The position numbers and the translations under genes are program-made. This document shows positions 20,829-30,778 of a DNA stretch of 64,000 nt, piece by piece. The DNA is taken from positions 104,440 through 168,439 of the forward strand of contig CBDETI010000030.1 in NCBI GenBank assembly GCA_965242775.1, written 5' to 3'. This DNA comes from JAWPMT01 sp965242775 (GTDB lineage Bacteria > Bacteroidota > Bacteroidia > Cytophagales > Cyclobacteriaceae). Every line of letters begins with the position of its first letter. The stretch's first letter is position 1. The notes beneath the pieces are model-generated. The model worked only from the letters and a program-made list of their open reading frames with translations. It searched no databases and was not told where the DNA came from.

Positions 20829-20847
20829 CTTCGGATTTTCGGCTAGG

Positions 20848-20861
20848 TCCTATATATAGGA
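20848..20861. promoter_or_regulatory. Perfect 14-base palindrome upstream of the PfkB kinase
   Basis: TCCTATATATAGGA is its own reverse complement. It lies 20 bases before the PfkB kinase start, where an operator or a core promoter box would be. No regulator can be assigned. Confidence 0.4.
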
Positions 20862-20920
20862 AGTCCTTTTTATGATTTATATCAGGGAGGTGTACCCCCG
20901 ATTCGGCTGGCGAATTTAGC

Positions 20921-21847
20921 CTAAATTTCCAATTGCTGTGTCCTATCGGGATAATCAGTGATAATGCCATCGACGCCCCATTCTATGAGTCTTTTCATGT
21001 CTTCTACCTCGTTGACTGTCCAGGGAATCACTTTGATGCCCTCGGCTTGAAGTCCTTTTACAATCTCCGCGGACAGGAGATTATAGTCGCAACTGTAGAT
21101 ATCCGGTTTGAATCCGAGATCCGCGATATTCTGCTCCCACGAAGTTCTGTTTTCAATGAGCTGGGACAGTTGGACCTGGGGGTAGTTTTCGCGGAAATAC
21201 TGAAGTATTCTGAAATCGAAGGATTGAATGGTTACTCGACTCCAGTCGATTTTACCATCAATTTGGTCAAAAACGAGTTGGCAGAATTCTGCCGGGGCCG
21301 GATGGTACACGTCATCGTACTCTTCGCTGCTTTTTAGTTCTATGTTATAACGAACGGGGGGATAGCCACTTGACTGCACGTGATTTTCTACACGCCGAAA
21401 GACCTGGCTGAGGAGCGGCTTCAGGGTTTTTACTTTCCCTTGTGAGGGGAACCTAGGGTGCATCAGGCTCCCACAGTCATACTCCTGAATTTCGCTATAA
21501 TCCATTTCGTAGATATTGAGTTGTCTACCTTTTTCCGCTGTAAGCATATTGCGGTCAGGATCCAGACATATTTCACTGGATATGTAGGGTTCGTGGCTGA
21601 CTATAACCTGTTTGTCACGAGTAATGCATAAATCCATTTCCAGCGTGTTTACGCCGAGATCCAGCGCTTTGACGAAGCCGCGTAACGAGTTTTCAGGAAG
21701 AATGCCCCTTGCGCCTCGGTGACCCTGTATATCTATATCTCTTTTGATCGCTGAAGAACTTACTGCCTGCTCCTGATCTGAGCCAGGCTTCGTTTGGCAA
21801 CCAATGATTGTCCACACACAAAGTACGATAAAAGACGTTTTTCTCAT
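20921..21847 (-). CDS. Glycerophosphodiester phosphodiesterase lipoprotein
   Basis: A 308-residue GDPD-family TIM-barrel enzyme with a lipoprotein signal (Cys17 in WTIIGCQ). The catalytic and metal residues are visible: His43 and Glu52 (GHRGARGILPENS), Glu70 and Asp72 (TLEMDL) and His85 (SHEPY). C-terminal WTVNEVEDMKRLIEWGVDGIITDYPD is typical. It hydrolyses glycerophosphodiesters to sn-glycerol-3-phosphate and an alcohol in the periplasm, which could feed GlpD encoded ~7 kb upstream. Start and stop codons overlap the phosphoesterase gene as TGATG. Confidence 0.9.
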   Translation of the reverse strand: MRKTSFIVLCVWTIIGCQTKPGSDQEQAVSSSAIKRDIDIQGHRGARGILPENSLRGFVKALDLGVNTLEMDLCITRDKQVIVSHEPYISSEICLDPDRNMLTAEKGRQLNIYEMDYSEIQEYDCGSLMHPRFPSQGKVKTLKPLLSQVFRRVENHVQSSGYPPVRYNIELKSSEEYDDVYHPAPAEFCQLVFDQIDGKIDWSRVTIQSFDFRILQYFRENYPQVQLSQLIENRTSWEQNIADLGFKPDIYSCDYNLLSAEIVKGLQAEGIKVIPWTVNEVEDMKRLIEWGVDGIITDYPDRTQQLEI

Positions 21848-22914
21848 CAGCTCAGAAATTTGATTCTGGTAAAGATATATTTCAAGGACTCTTCATTGAT
21901 AACCATACGGTAGAAATCCGTTTCGCCCAGTCTTTCCGGCTCATATCCGGTCTGTTTCAGGTATTTTTTGGAGATATTCTTGTCAAACCAATGGACGAGT
22001 CTGATTTGGCTTCCTTCTATTTCCAGGCAGGTCATTCCTCTTTTTCCGATAACGGTTCCCGAGTTAAATAGACAAGGTATCAAAAAGGTGCTGTTATAAA
22101 CTGAGTTTTGAAAGTTGGTGTCCTTATAAATCCTGAACTGTTTGGCCAGTTCTTTCTTATGCTCCTTAATGCTGTCAGCGACATTACTGGAATTGCCGTC
22201 CAGCTCTAAAGAATAATCCCTGCACATCTGTTCGATCATAAACTTCAACCGTTCGACTTTGTTGAGGGATTCAAAAAGCGGCCGGTGTGTATGCCCGATG
22301 ACGCTTACAATCTTTCTCTTGCTAGAGTAGTGGTATAATTTTCTCTCGATTTTGTACTGCTTTGTACTGGAATGTGAAACGGAGTAATTCTTAATTCCAA
22401 GCGGATTAGCAAAGTACTTGAGCGTGAAACCCACTAGTTCATTGTGCTGCTGATATTTTTTTGATGCCTGGTGTCCGTGGTAAATACAAATGTCCTGCTC
22501 TTCGAACCGGAGCCGATAGGCCTCTGTGAGGCAGGAATCGTAGGGCGTGGATTCCATGACACCAAGCGCCAGGTCGTGGTTACCGATGGTCTTTATCAGC
22601 CGATCTTCGGAGGCGAATTTGTCTATCACGGAATAAATATCTTTCCAAGCGGCCAGGATTTTCTTTAGTGTAAATCGTTGCAGTTCCTCAACATCACCAT
22701 TCAAAATCAGACCAAAATTTTTTGTGAGGTAGTAATTCTTCAGTGCGGCCTGAAACAGATTGGAATTCCTTTTGAAATCGTCGGAACCACCCCCATCTCC
22801 CATGTGCAGGTCGCTAAAAATGACCCACTTACTTTGATCCTGTATTGTCTGACTGGGAGATGAGGCTAATACCTTATCAAGGTTTTTGTATACAACTTTG
22901 TTGTTGATTTTCAT
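21847..22914 (-). CDS. Metallophosphoesterase (calcineurin-like)
   Basis: A 355-residue cytoplasmic-looking protein. The metallophosphoesterase metal motifs are clear: SDLHMGDGG (about 34-42), LNGDVEEL (about 78-85), GNHDLALG, YHGHQ and IGHTHRP. The C-terminal half is longer than the core fold and not assigned. No signal peptide. It shares one base with the GDPD start, so the two phosphodiester/phosphomonoester hydrolases are probably translated together, perhaps in phospholipid head-group turnover. The substrate is unknown; a link with UDP-diacylglucosamine-type hydrolases is possible but not shown. Confidence 0.82.
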   Translation of the reverse strand: MKINNKVVYKNLDKVLASSPSQTIQDQSKWVIFSDLHMGDGGGSDDFKRNSNLFQAALKNYYLTKNFGLILNGDVEELQRFTLKKILAAWKDIYSVIDKFASEDRLIKTIGNHDLALGVMESTPYDSCLTEAYRLRFEEQDICIYHGHQASKKYQQHNELVGFTLKYFANPLGIKNYSVSHSSTKQYKIERKLYHYSSKRKIVSVIGHTHRPLFESLNKVERLKFMIEQMCRDYSLELDGNSSNVADSIKEHKKELAKQFRIYKDTNFQNSVYNSTFLIPCLFNSGTVIGKRGMTCLEIEGSQIRLVHWFDKNISKKYLKQTGYEPERLGETDFYRMVINEESLKYIFTRIKFLS

Positions 22915-23027
22915 TTACAGAAAATTCAAAGCTGCAGTTTTTTTCGAATTCAGCCCACCGATACAGGCCTAGCCGGGTGACTGGCTTATATTCTTAACTA
23001 TACCTTAACCGGTAAATAATGAAGTCT

Positions 23028-23948
23028 TCAAGCAACGAGAAAAGCTGCGCCAAAAACACCTGCGGAATCCCCCAGTTTTGGCTTTAGGAAGACTGTATCC
23101 AATCTAGGGTTAAAGAGGTGTTGCAGTATTTCTTCTTTGCCTTTTGTATACAGCAGGTCGATGTTGCCGACACCTCCTCCTATCACAATAGCATCCGGAT
23201 CGAGGATATTGATGACATTGGCTATTCCCATCCCAAAAAACGTTATCAACCGTTTGATAAGCTCGGTGCTATCTGGGTCGGCACCCGCCAAGTGCTCTTT
23301 ATAGATGTCCTTCAGTTTCTTCTTTTTTCCATAGGTAGCTTCGTAGTACAATTCCAGGTTTCGACCGGAAATAACTTTTTCCACACAACCTACCTTACCA
23401 CAGTAACATTCTCCGCCGGATTCGTGCAGGAAGTTGTGGCCCCATTCGCCAGCGATGCCCTGTCGTCCATTGAGTACTTCTCCATTGACTACAATGCCGC
23501 CTCCCACGCCGGTCCCCATGATTACCCCGAATACGACCTTGGCTTCCGGTAAATGTTCCTTCACGGCCCCCATTCTGGCTTCTGCCAAGGCGAAACAGTT
23601 GGCATCGTTGGCCATAGCAACCGGAAATCCCAGCGTCTGCTGCAGGTCCTTTTGAAAAGCCTTGCCATTGAGGGCTGTTGTATTGCTATTCTTCAAGGTT
23701 TGCGCGATTGGATCGAGGGACCCGGGTGTTCCAATGCCTAGTTTACTTGGTTTGAAACCCGCCTCCTGGCTCAACTGATCGACAAGCAATTTTATCCGTT
23801 GCTGAATGTGGTCGTAACCTTGATCGGCCTGTGTATCTAACCGTTTGCGCAGGATAACCTCGGGATCGTCGGGGGACTTGAGAATTACACCTTCGATTTT
23901 TGTTCCACCCAAGTCGATACCCCAAAGGGCGTTCGCGAAATCGCTCAT
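23028..23948 (-). CDS. ROK family sugar kinase
   Basis: A 306-residue ROK kinase: ATP-binding GIDLGGTKIEG at about 9-19, catalytic region NDANCFALAEA, GTGVGGGI, and the zinc-binding motif HNFLHESGGECYCGKVGCVEKVISG, where Cys-x-Cys-Gly-x2-Gly-Cys is intact. ROK enzymes phosphorylate glucose, fructose, mannose or N-acetylated amino sugars. Here the place at the end of an operon with two GH13 enzymes makes glucose or fructose the likely substrate. It follows the alpha-glucosidase by 17 bases. Confidence 0.9.
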   Translation of the reverse strand: MSDFANALWGIDLGGTKIEGVILKSPDDPEVILRKRLDTQADQGYDHIQQRIKLLVDQLSQEAGFKPSKLGIGTPGSLDPIAQTLKNSNTTALNGKAFQKDLQQTLGFPVAMANDANCFALAEARMGAVKEHLPEAKVVFGVIMGTGVGGGIVVNGEVLNGRQGIAGEWGHNFLHESGGECYCGKVGCVEKVISGRNLELYYEATYGKKKKLKDIYKEHLAGADPDSTELIKRLITFFGMGIANVINILDPDAIVIGGGVGNIDLLYTKGKEEILQHLFNPRLDTVFLKPKLGDSAGVFGAAFLVA

Positions 23949-23965
23949 CTTTGATAGTCAGTTTT

Positions 23966-25648
23966 TTAGCTCTTGTTCATTTTCACTTTGAAAAGTATAG
24001 ACTCCCAGGGTTTCAACTCCACTTTCCCGGCCTCTTTAATTTGACCTGTTGCCCGATAGTTGGATACAATTCGAATCAAATCATCATTGTTGTAAAGTTG
24101 ATCCAATTCGAAAGTTCTTTCATCGGATGAAAAGTTGAGCAAAATCAGAAGCTTATATTCTTCATCTTGGCGATAGTAGGCAAAAATATGCGCATTCTCT
24201 ATGTCCAGAACCTGAAAACTTCCATAGACCAAGGCGGGATAGGTTTTTCGCAGGACGATCATCTTTCGATAGAAATTGAGAATCGATGACGGATCAGATT
24301 CCTGCTGCTCAATGTTGATTGTCGGGTAATTGGGATTGGTCTTAATCCAGGGTGTAGCTTCCGAAAAACCAGCATTTTGTGCGGAAGACCATTGCATGGG
24401 CGTTCTCGCATTGTCGCGTCCTTGTGTGTGCACCGCCCGGAGAAGCTGAGCTTGTCTCTCTGCGAAATATTGCTCGTCCCGGAGGTTAAGGGTTTCTACA
24501 TCCCGGTAGTCGTCGAAAGAATCAAATGCTACATTGGTCATACCTATTTCGTCTCCTTGATAGATGTAAGGCGTACCGCGCATGGTCAATAGCATCAAGG
24601 CCATCAATTTCGCAGATTCGGCATGATAGTCCTGATCATTCGCAAATCGCGATACCAACCGAGGAAAGTCGTGGTTCCCAAGAAAGATGCTGTTCCATCC
24701 CCGATCCCCGAGTTTTGCATCCCAATCGGCGAATATCTTCTTGAAGCGTACAAAATCGTAAGGAATCGGGTCAAATTTCCCCTTTGGTCCATGGTCTATG
24801 AACATGTGATCGAAGTGGAAAACCATGTTGAGTTCCTGGCGGTCTTCTCCCACATATTCCAAGCCGTTTTCTAGGGAAATTCCGGGACCTTCTCCAACGG
24901 TCATCATGTCGTATTTCGACATTACTTCGTGGTGCATTTCTTGAAGGTAGCTGTGGATGTTTGGCCCATTGGCGTAGATCTCCGAGATAGTCAAATTGAA
25001 GTCCTCATAGGGCGTGTCGCTGAAACCTCTCTTGGAGATTACAGAGATTACGTCCATTCGAAACCCGTCGATTCCTTTGTCGAGCCAGAACTTCATGATG
25101 TTGTGTACCTCCCTGCGCACCTGCGGATTATCCCAATTGAGATCTGGTTGTTTCTGAGTAAATAGTCTCAGGTAATACTGGTTACTATCCTGATCAAATG
25201 TCCATGCATCTCCACCGAAAAACGACGGCCAGTTGTTGGGAGGTGCCTGATCAACACCATCTTTCCAAATGTAGTAATCTCTCTTGGGACTGCTCGGGTC
25301 GGCCTTGGCTTCCCTGAACCATTTGTGTTCATCGGAAGTATGGTTGGCCACCAAGTCCATGACAAGCCTCATACCTCGCGCATGTATGCCCTCCAGCAGA
25401 GCATCGAAATCCGCCATTGTGCCGAAATCCGGGTGTATTGACTGATAATCGCTTACATCGTAGCCATTGTCATCATTGGGCGATTGGTAAACCGGGCAAA
25501 GCCAGATCACATCCACACCAAGACTGGCGATGTAGTCTAGTTTTTCAATGACTCCAGGCAAGTCGCCAACGCCATCATTGTTGGTATCCTTGAAGCTCCT
25601 TGGATAAATTTGGTAGATAACGCTTTCTTTCCACCAAGTCTTGTTCAT
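23966..25648 (-). CDS. GH13 alpha-glucosidase, oligo-1,6-glucosidase type
   Basis: A 560-residue GH13 enzyme without a signal peptide, so cytoplasmic. The opening WWKESVIYQIYPRSFKDTNNDGVGD is typical of GH13 alpha-glucosidases. The catalytic triad is Asp199 (GFRMDVI), Glu253 (VGEGPG) and Asp327 (LGNHDFPR). Val200 after the nucleophile is the residue associated in this family with alpha-1,6 rather than alpha-1,4 preference (isomaltose, panose). It releases glucose from imported oligosaccharides. It sits 15 bases after the amylosucrase-family gene and before the ROK kinase; all are in one direction. Confidence 0.9.
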   Translation of the reverse strand: MNKTWWKESVIYQIYPRSFKDTNNDGVGDLPGVIEKLDYIASLGVDVIWLCPVYQSPNDDNGYDVSDYQSIHPDFGTMADFDALLEGIHARGMRLVMDLVANHTSDEHKWFREAKADPSSPKRDYYIWKDGVDQAPPNNWPSFFGGDAWTFDQDSNQYYLRLFTQKQPDLNWDNPQVRREVHNIMKFWLDKGIDGFRMDVISVISKRGFSDTPYEDFNLTISEIYANGPNIHSYLQEMHHEVMSKYDMMTVGEGPGISLENGLEYVGEDRQELNMVFHFDHMFIDHGPKGKFDPIPYDFVRFKKIFADWDAKLGDRGWNSIFLGNHDFPRLVSRFANDQDYHAESAKLMALMLLTMRGTPYIYQGDEIGMTNVAFDSFDDYRDVETLNLRDEQYFAERQAQLLRAVHTQGRDNARTPMQWSSAQNAGFSEATPWIKTNPNYPTINIEQQESDPSSILNFYRKMIVLRKTYPALVYGSFQVLDIENAHIFAYYRQDEEYKLLILLNFSSDERTFELDQLYNNDDLIRIVSNYRATGQIKEAGKVELKPWESILFKVKMNKS

Positions 25649-25663
25649 AATCGGTATTTTCTG

Positions 25664-27610
25664 TCAGTATAAGGTTCTTTCTACTATCCAGTGAAACTGA
25701 TAGGGCTGTAATCGAATTTGTTCAAAGGGTTGATCGAGAGGCAATAGTGAAACTGCATCGATCAAGCCATTTTTTGGGTTCAGGCCTTCGCGTCTTAGTT
25801 TATCGACGTGAAACCACTCCTCCTGGTCGTTGAGATTAGCAACACAAACAATTTTGGAATGGTGATCATATCTTCCGAAAGACAACACGTGCTCATTGTC
25901 CAGATCGATCAAATAGCAATTGTTATGATCGGCAAACGGTGCCAGTTTTTTGCGGACGCTTATGAGGTTCTTCATAGCTGCAAAAATGGATTGCTCCACA
26001 CTATTTGGGGTAGTTCTGTTTTCTGCTTTGTTCCAATCCATTGCGGGCCTATGAAGCCATCTATTATCATCTTTCTTAGCTGAATCTGCCTTATAGGTAT
26101 AATCATTGCGCATGCCCAGCTCATCTCCCATGGACAACATGGGTATGCCGCCGTAGGCAAGGATCACTGAATGTAGCATTAATACTCTTCTGCAGGCCAG
26201 ATCAATAGCCGCCGGGTCTTTTTCTTCCAATGCCTTTTCAAGCCCGGCAAGGGAAGCCAGGCTTCCGGATATCCGGGCATCACCATTTGAAGGATCTTGC
26301 ATAAAGGGGTATCCTCTACTGAATGACCAGTCCAGCTTGCCTGTCAGGAAATCGAGAATGAAACGACGGTGACTTACTGGGTCATATCCGGCCCATGCAG
26401 CATGCTGATCTTCATATCCGAGGCCAATGTCATCATGGCACCGCAAATAAGTGATCCAGGAAGTGCCCTGTGGCTTTGGAGGAATATTTTCCAGCGACAC
26501 TTTCAGGAGCTTATTGCTTTTCGTAGCTGTAGCTTCCCATAGTAAGGTCATGAGTGTAGCATTGTAAGCTAAATCACACTCATTGCTGACAGTTTTGGTT
26601 TGGCCAAAATATTTGATGATCTCATGTGGAGCTACAATAGCTTCCGCAAGGAAAGCAATACCTGGTCGCGCAATCTGCGCACAGATTTTTAGCGTTTGGA
26701 TCAGCAGATGTGCGTTGGGCAGGTTTTGACTGGTCGTCCCAAGGTCCTTCCACATAAAAGCCAAAGCATCAAGTCTAAGGATATCTGCTCCCTGATTGGC
26801 CAGGAATAGGAGGTTTTCGAGCATTGCGTTGAAAACAGTGGGATTGGTATAATTTAAATCCCATTGATAGGAATTAAATACTGTCATCACCCACTGGTTC
26901 AATTCACTAATGAAAGTGAAATTGCCAGGTGAGGTCTCTGGAAATACTTGTGGCATTGAGGCCTCAAACATGTCCGGAACAACCCGGTCGGGATAAAAGT
27001 GATAGAAGCCCTGATAGTATGGATCACCTTCTTTCGCTTTTTGCGCCCAGACATGATCATGAGCGGTGTGGTTGATCACCATATCAAGCATCAACAACAT
27101 ACCCCTTTGGCGAAACTCCGAACTCACTTTTTTCAGGGTCTCAATAGTACCAAAACGTGGATCAACTTCTCGATAACTACTTACTGCATAGCCCCCGTCA
27201 TTTTCATTTGCCGGCATTTTGAGAATCGGCATCAGGTGAACAAAATTCACCCCAAGCTCTTCCAGATAATCGAGTTTTTCCAGCACACCCTCCAGATCTG
27301 TATTGAATAAGTCGACATACAACATCATTCCCACTATTTCCTGACTCAGAAACCATTGCGGACAGTCGGTCCTGACCCGGTCAATATGGGTCAGTTCTTT
27401 GCCGGCATCGCTGTTTGCCTGGATAAGGATTTCGACCAGTTGCTGAAGGTTTTGCGCGATATCCGGATGTTTCGGATAAAGCCGATGAAAATTTTCAAAA
27501 ATCGTATGAAATCCCGCAGATAATCGCAATTGAAAATCCTGATCCACGTCACCTTCACCATATTTCTTCAGGGACTTGACAAGTAAACTATGCGAAACGG
27601 GATCGTACAA
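25664..27610 (-). CDS. Amylosucrase-family (GH13_4) glucosyltransferase/hydrolase
   Basis: A 648-residue cytoplasmic protein, close in length to amylosucrases (about 630-650). It has the family's N-terminal helical domain (about 1-90) and a GH13 barrel with Asp281 (ILRLDALAFMWK), Glu323 (LAEAIV) and Asp394 (CHDDIG), which matches the amylosucrase triad and its surroundings closely. Amylosucrases convert sucrose to glucan plus fructose; sucrose hydrolases and other glucoside-cleaving enzymes belong to the same subfamily, so exact activity is open. In this operon it lies between glycerol catabolism (glpD) and an alpha-glucosidase. Confidence 0.85.
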   Translation of the reverse strand: MYDPVSHSLLVKSLKKYGEGDVDQDFQLRLSAGFHTIFENFHRLYPKHPDIAQNLQQLVEILIQANSDAGKELTHIDRVRTDCPQWFLSQEIVGMMLYVDLFNTDLEGVLEKLDYLEELGVNFVHLMPILKMPANENDGGYAVSSYREVDPRFGTIETLKKVSSEFRQRGMLLMLDMVINHTAHDHVWAQKAKEGDPYYQGFYHFYPDRVVPDMFEASMPQVFPETSPGNFTFISELNQWVMTVFNSYQWDLNYTNPTVFNAMLENLLFLANQGADILRLDALAFMWKDLGTTSQNLPNAHLLIQTLKICAQIARPGIAFLAEAIVAPHEIIKYFGQTKTVSNECDLAYNATLMTLLWEATATKSNKLLKVSLENIPPKPQGTSWITYLRCHDDIGLGYEDQHAAWAGYDPVSHRRFILDFLTGKLDWSFSRGYPFMQDPSNGDARISGSLASLAGLEKALEEKDPAAIDLACRRVLMLHSVILAYGGIPMLSMGDELGMRNDYTYKADSAKKDDNRWLHRPAMDWNKAENRTTPNSVEQSIFAAMKNLISVRKKLAPFADHNNCYLIDLDNEHVLSFGRYDHHSKIVCVANLNDQEEWFHVDKLRREGLNPKNGLIDAVSLLPLDQPFEQIRLQPYQFHWIVERTLY

Positions 27611-27624
27611 CTTTTCTAATTCTT

Positions 27625-29283
27625 CTATTGAAAATGTGTGGCCAGATGCACGGCTTTCTCCAGCGCCTGGAGTTCCGAGGCAAGCTTGTCATCACTCCAC
27701 TGGAAAAACTCTCGCATGCGATTGGCCACGGGCTTCTTGGTAACGTCAACGGAGCCGATGTTGAAGAAAAGCCTGCCTGTCCTTCTCTCAAAGAAATCCA
27801 GCAGTGAATGAATTGCCTCATTCTCCAGCGTAAACCTTAATTCCGCCAACGCAAGTGCAACATGCGGATTGGACTCATTTTCGTCAAATAGCCCCAGGAT
27901 ATCATCGGATTGTCTACCGTAAGTACTAACCAGATACCCTGCATAAGAATTCAGGCCGGAGCCAAGCCGTTCCAAACGTTTTGCAAGTCCATCCTCATAC
28001 CGAGCTACATCCTTCGCATTGGCAAAGACGCCCCCTCGGAGCACGGTTGTTTCTGTCTGACATGGCTTAATTTCGATCTCATAGTCGGCTTTGATCTTCT
28101 CTGAAACCTTGTTTAGAATTCGCTCTGCCATCTTCCGATACCCAGTTAGTTTACCGCCGGCAATAGACAGTAGCCCAGTTTCAGACTCGAAAATTTCATC
28201 TTTTCTAGAGAGTTCAGAGGCAGATTTTCCCTCTTCCTCAATCAGGGGTCTCAAGCCCGCCCATGTCGATTCCACGTCACTTAACTGCAGGTCAACAGAC
28301 GGGAAAATATGATTTACTCCATCAAGGAGATACTGCACATCCGTCAGGTCGGTTCGAACATCGTCCAGGTCACCCTTGTAATCTGTATCGGTCGTGCCAA
28401 TGTAAGTTGTCCGGTCACGAGGCACCGCAAAGATCATACGACCGTCTGGCACATCGAAGTACATGGCATGATTCACTGGGAATCGGCTTCTGGCCACCAC
28501 TATATGGACGCCCTTGGTTGGGTGTAGATGCTTACCGGATAGTGATTTGTTTTTCTGACGAATTTCGTCGACCCAGGGACCTGCTGCACTAATGGTGTAC
28601 CTTGCTTGCAGATTATGACGCTCACCGCTTAACTTATCCTCCCAGGTAACTCCCGAAATCTTGCCATCGCTGTACTGAAAATCGGTTGCTTCGGCGTAAT
28701 TGATCACATGCGCTCCGAACTGAACGGCTGTTTTAAGAATTTCCATCGTCAACCGCGCATCATCGGTACGATATTCAGCATAAACACCGCCTCCTTCTAA
28801 AATATCTTCTCTCAGAGAAGGTTCAAGGGCTAGCGTTTCTTCCTTAGAGAGCATTTTACGCTGATCTTCTTTTTCTACTCCTGCCAGCACGTCGTAGACC
28901 ATAAGTCCAAATGATGTCAACATCTTACCGTAAGTCCCATCCTTGATCAATGGCAGAATCATTTTTTCGTTCTTTACCAGGTGCGGAGCAAGGTTGTGAA
29001 CCACTGCCCTTTCCTTGCCCACCTCCCGAACAAGCGCTATTTCAAATTGCTTGAGATAGCGTAATCCACCATGAATGAGCTTCGTCGACTTACTACTGGT
29101 GCCGGACGCAAAGTCTTTTTTCTCAACCAGTACCGTCCTGAGACCTCTTGTCGCCGCGTCAAGGGCGATGCCCGCGCCGGTAACACCGCCGCCGATGATC
29201 AGCAAATCATAGGCATTGCCTCCGACTTTGCTAATTAACTTGGCGCGATTCCTCGAGTTAAGCGAGTTCATTCCTGTGCCCAA
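27625..29283 (-). CDS. glpD: Glycerol-3-phosphate dehydrogenase (FAD-dependent)
   Basis: A 552-residue flavoprotein. The N-terminal FAD motif DLLIIGGGVTGAGIALDAATRG (about 27-48, split here for brevity) is followed by ASGTSSKSTKLIHGGLRYL, the GlpD signature, and a C-terminal DAO_C domain. It oxidises sn-glycerol-3-phosphate to DHAP and passes electrons to quinone at the inner membrane. Its start lies 16 bases inside the end of glpK, and the amylosucrase-family gene follows after 14 bases. Confidence 0.93.
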   Translation of the reverse strand: MGTGMNSLNSRNRAKLISKVGGNAYDLLIIGGGVTGAGIALDAATRGLRTVLVEKKDFASGTSSKSTKLIHGGLRYLKQFEIALVREVGKERAVVHNLAPHLVKNEKMILPLIKDGTYGKMLTSFGLMVYDVLAGVEKEDQRKMLSKEETLALEPSLREDILEGGGVYAEYRTDDARLTMEILKTAVQFGAHVINYAEATDFQYSDGKISGVTWEDKLSGERHNLQARYTISAAGPWVDEIRQKNKSLSGKHLHPTKGVHIVVARSRFPVNHAMYFDVPDGRMIFAVPRDRTTYIGTTDTDYKGDLDDVRTDLTDVQYLLDGVNHIFPSVDLQLSDVESTWAGLRPLIEEEGKSASELSRKDEIFESETGLLSIAGGKLTGYRKMAERILNKVSEKIKADYEIEIKPCQTETTVLRGGVFANAKDVARYEDGLAKRLERLGSGLNSYAGYLVSTYGRQSDDILGLFDENESNPHVALALAELRFTLENEAIHSLLDFFERRTGRLFFNIGSVDVTKKPVANRMREFFQWSDDKLASELQALEKAVHLATHFQ

Positions 29284-30746
29284 TTAAAGGTGCGCTCTAC
29301 TGCTTTCTTCCAATTGTTATAAAGCTGAGTTCGCGTTTTTTCATCGAGTTTAGGGGAGAACTTCTGTTCGGTTTTTCGAACTTTTGTCAAGTCTTCCGGT
29401 TTCCATATTCCAGCTTTCAACCCCGCCAGGTAGGCTGCTCCTAAGGCTGTCGATTCGGTAATAACCGGTCGGTCTACTTCAGCATCGAGGATATCCGCCT
29501 GGAACTGCATGAGGTAGTCATTGGCTGTGGCACCTCCATCCACATTGAGGCTTTTGATACTGATCCCGGCATCCTGCTCCATGGCTTGCAATACATCTCG
29601 TGTTTGAAAGGCAATGGATTCAAGTGCGGCCTTAATGATATGATTTTTCCCAGTATCCCTTGTGAGGCCAAAAATTGCTCCTCGCGAAAACTGATCCCAG
29701 TAAGGGGCACCTAACCCGGCAAACGCTGGTACCAGATATACTTCATGGTCTATTACCTTATTCGCATAGTACTCAGAATCAGCGGCATGATCGATGATTT
29801 TCATGGCATCACGGAGCCATTGTATAGCAGCACCAGCGATGAATATACTACCCTCTAGCGCGTAGGCTGGCGAACCATCCGGACTGCAAGCCATGGTTGT
29901 CAACAGGCCATTTTGCGAAGACATGTGCTCTGATCCCAAATACATAAGCATGAAGCACCCAGTACCGTAGGTATTCTTGGCATTTCCTGGCTGAAAGCAT
30001 GCTTGTCCGAATAGGGCCGCCTGTTGATCGCCAGCTACTCCTAAAATGGGTATATCAGCTCCGTCAAATCGAAAGGTTCCGAATTCAGAGCTTGAGGGCT
30101 GCACCTTGGGCAACATGGATCGTGGTATTCCCAGAGCATCGAGGAGGGAATCGTCCCAGTCCAAAGTTTTAATATTGTAAACCATGGTCCGCGAGGCGTT
30201 GGAGTAATCAGTTACATGCTTCCTGCCTTCTGTGAGTTTCCAAATCAACCAGCTATCCACGGTTCCGAAGCGCAATTTTCCTGCAGCAGCCAGGTCCCGG
30301 GCACCCTTGACATTATCAAGTATCCAGTTAACTTTTGTTGCAGAAAAATAGGAGTCGATAACCAATCCGGTTTTGTCGCGCACCTCCTCCGACAGTCCGC
30401 TCTTTTTTAGTTCCTCACAAAACCCCGATGTTCGTTTGTCTTGCCAAACAATGGCATTGTGAACAGGATCCCCTGTTTCGGCATTCCAGACAATGGTAGT
30501 CTCTCGCTGGTTAGTAATGCCGATGGCATCAATCTGATGCGCGCTTACACCTGTTTTAAGGAGCAGGTTTTTGAATACCTCAAACTGAGAGGACCAAATT
30601 TCGGTGGGGTCGTGTTCGACCCATCCGGACTTGGGAAATATCTGCGTAAATTCCTTTTGCTCCACGCCCAGAATCTCTCCTTTTTCATTGAAAAGAATGG
30701 CTCTGGAACTGGTGGTTCCTTGATCAAGTGCTACTATACGTGCCAT
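29268..30746 (-). CDS. glpK: Glycerol kinase
   Basis: A 492-residue FGGY-family kinase with the glycerol-kinase opening IVALDQGTTSSRAILFNEKG, QKEFTQIFPKSGWVEHDP, the glycerol-contact region ITNQRETTIVWN, and the second signature GGATANDYLMQFQADIL. It makes glycerol-3-phosphate, which GlpD then oxidises. It is 32 bases downstream of an SSS symporter. There is no GlpF-type channel in the window. Confidence 0.95.
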   Translation of the reverse strand: MARIVALDQGTTSSRAILFNEKGEILGVEQKEFTQIFPKSGWVEHDPTEIWSSQFEVFKNLLLKTGVSAHQIDAIGITNQRETTIVWNAETGDPVHNAIVWQDKRTSGFCEELKKSGLSEEVRDKTGLVIDSYFSATKVNWILDNVKGARDLAAAGKLRFGTVDSWLIWKLTEGRKHVTDYSNASRTMVYNIKTLDWDDSLLDALGIPRSMLPKVQPSSSEFGTFRFDGADIPILGVAGDQQAALFGQACFQPGNAKNTYGTGCFMLMYLGSEHMSSQNGLLTTMACSPDGSPAYALEGSIFIAGAAIQWLRDAMKIIDHAADSEYYANKVIDHEVYLVPAFAGLGAPYWDQFSRGAIFGLTRDTGKNHIIKAALESIAFQTRDVLQAMEQDAGISIKSLNVDGGATANDYLMQFQADILDAEVDRPVITESTALGAAYLAGLKAGIWKPEDLTKVRKTEQKFSPKLDEKTRTQLYNNWKKAVERTFNWAQE

Positions 30747-30778
30747 ACTATGCTATTCTATACTATTACAGATCAAAT

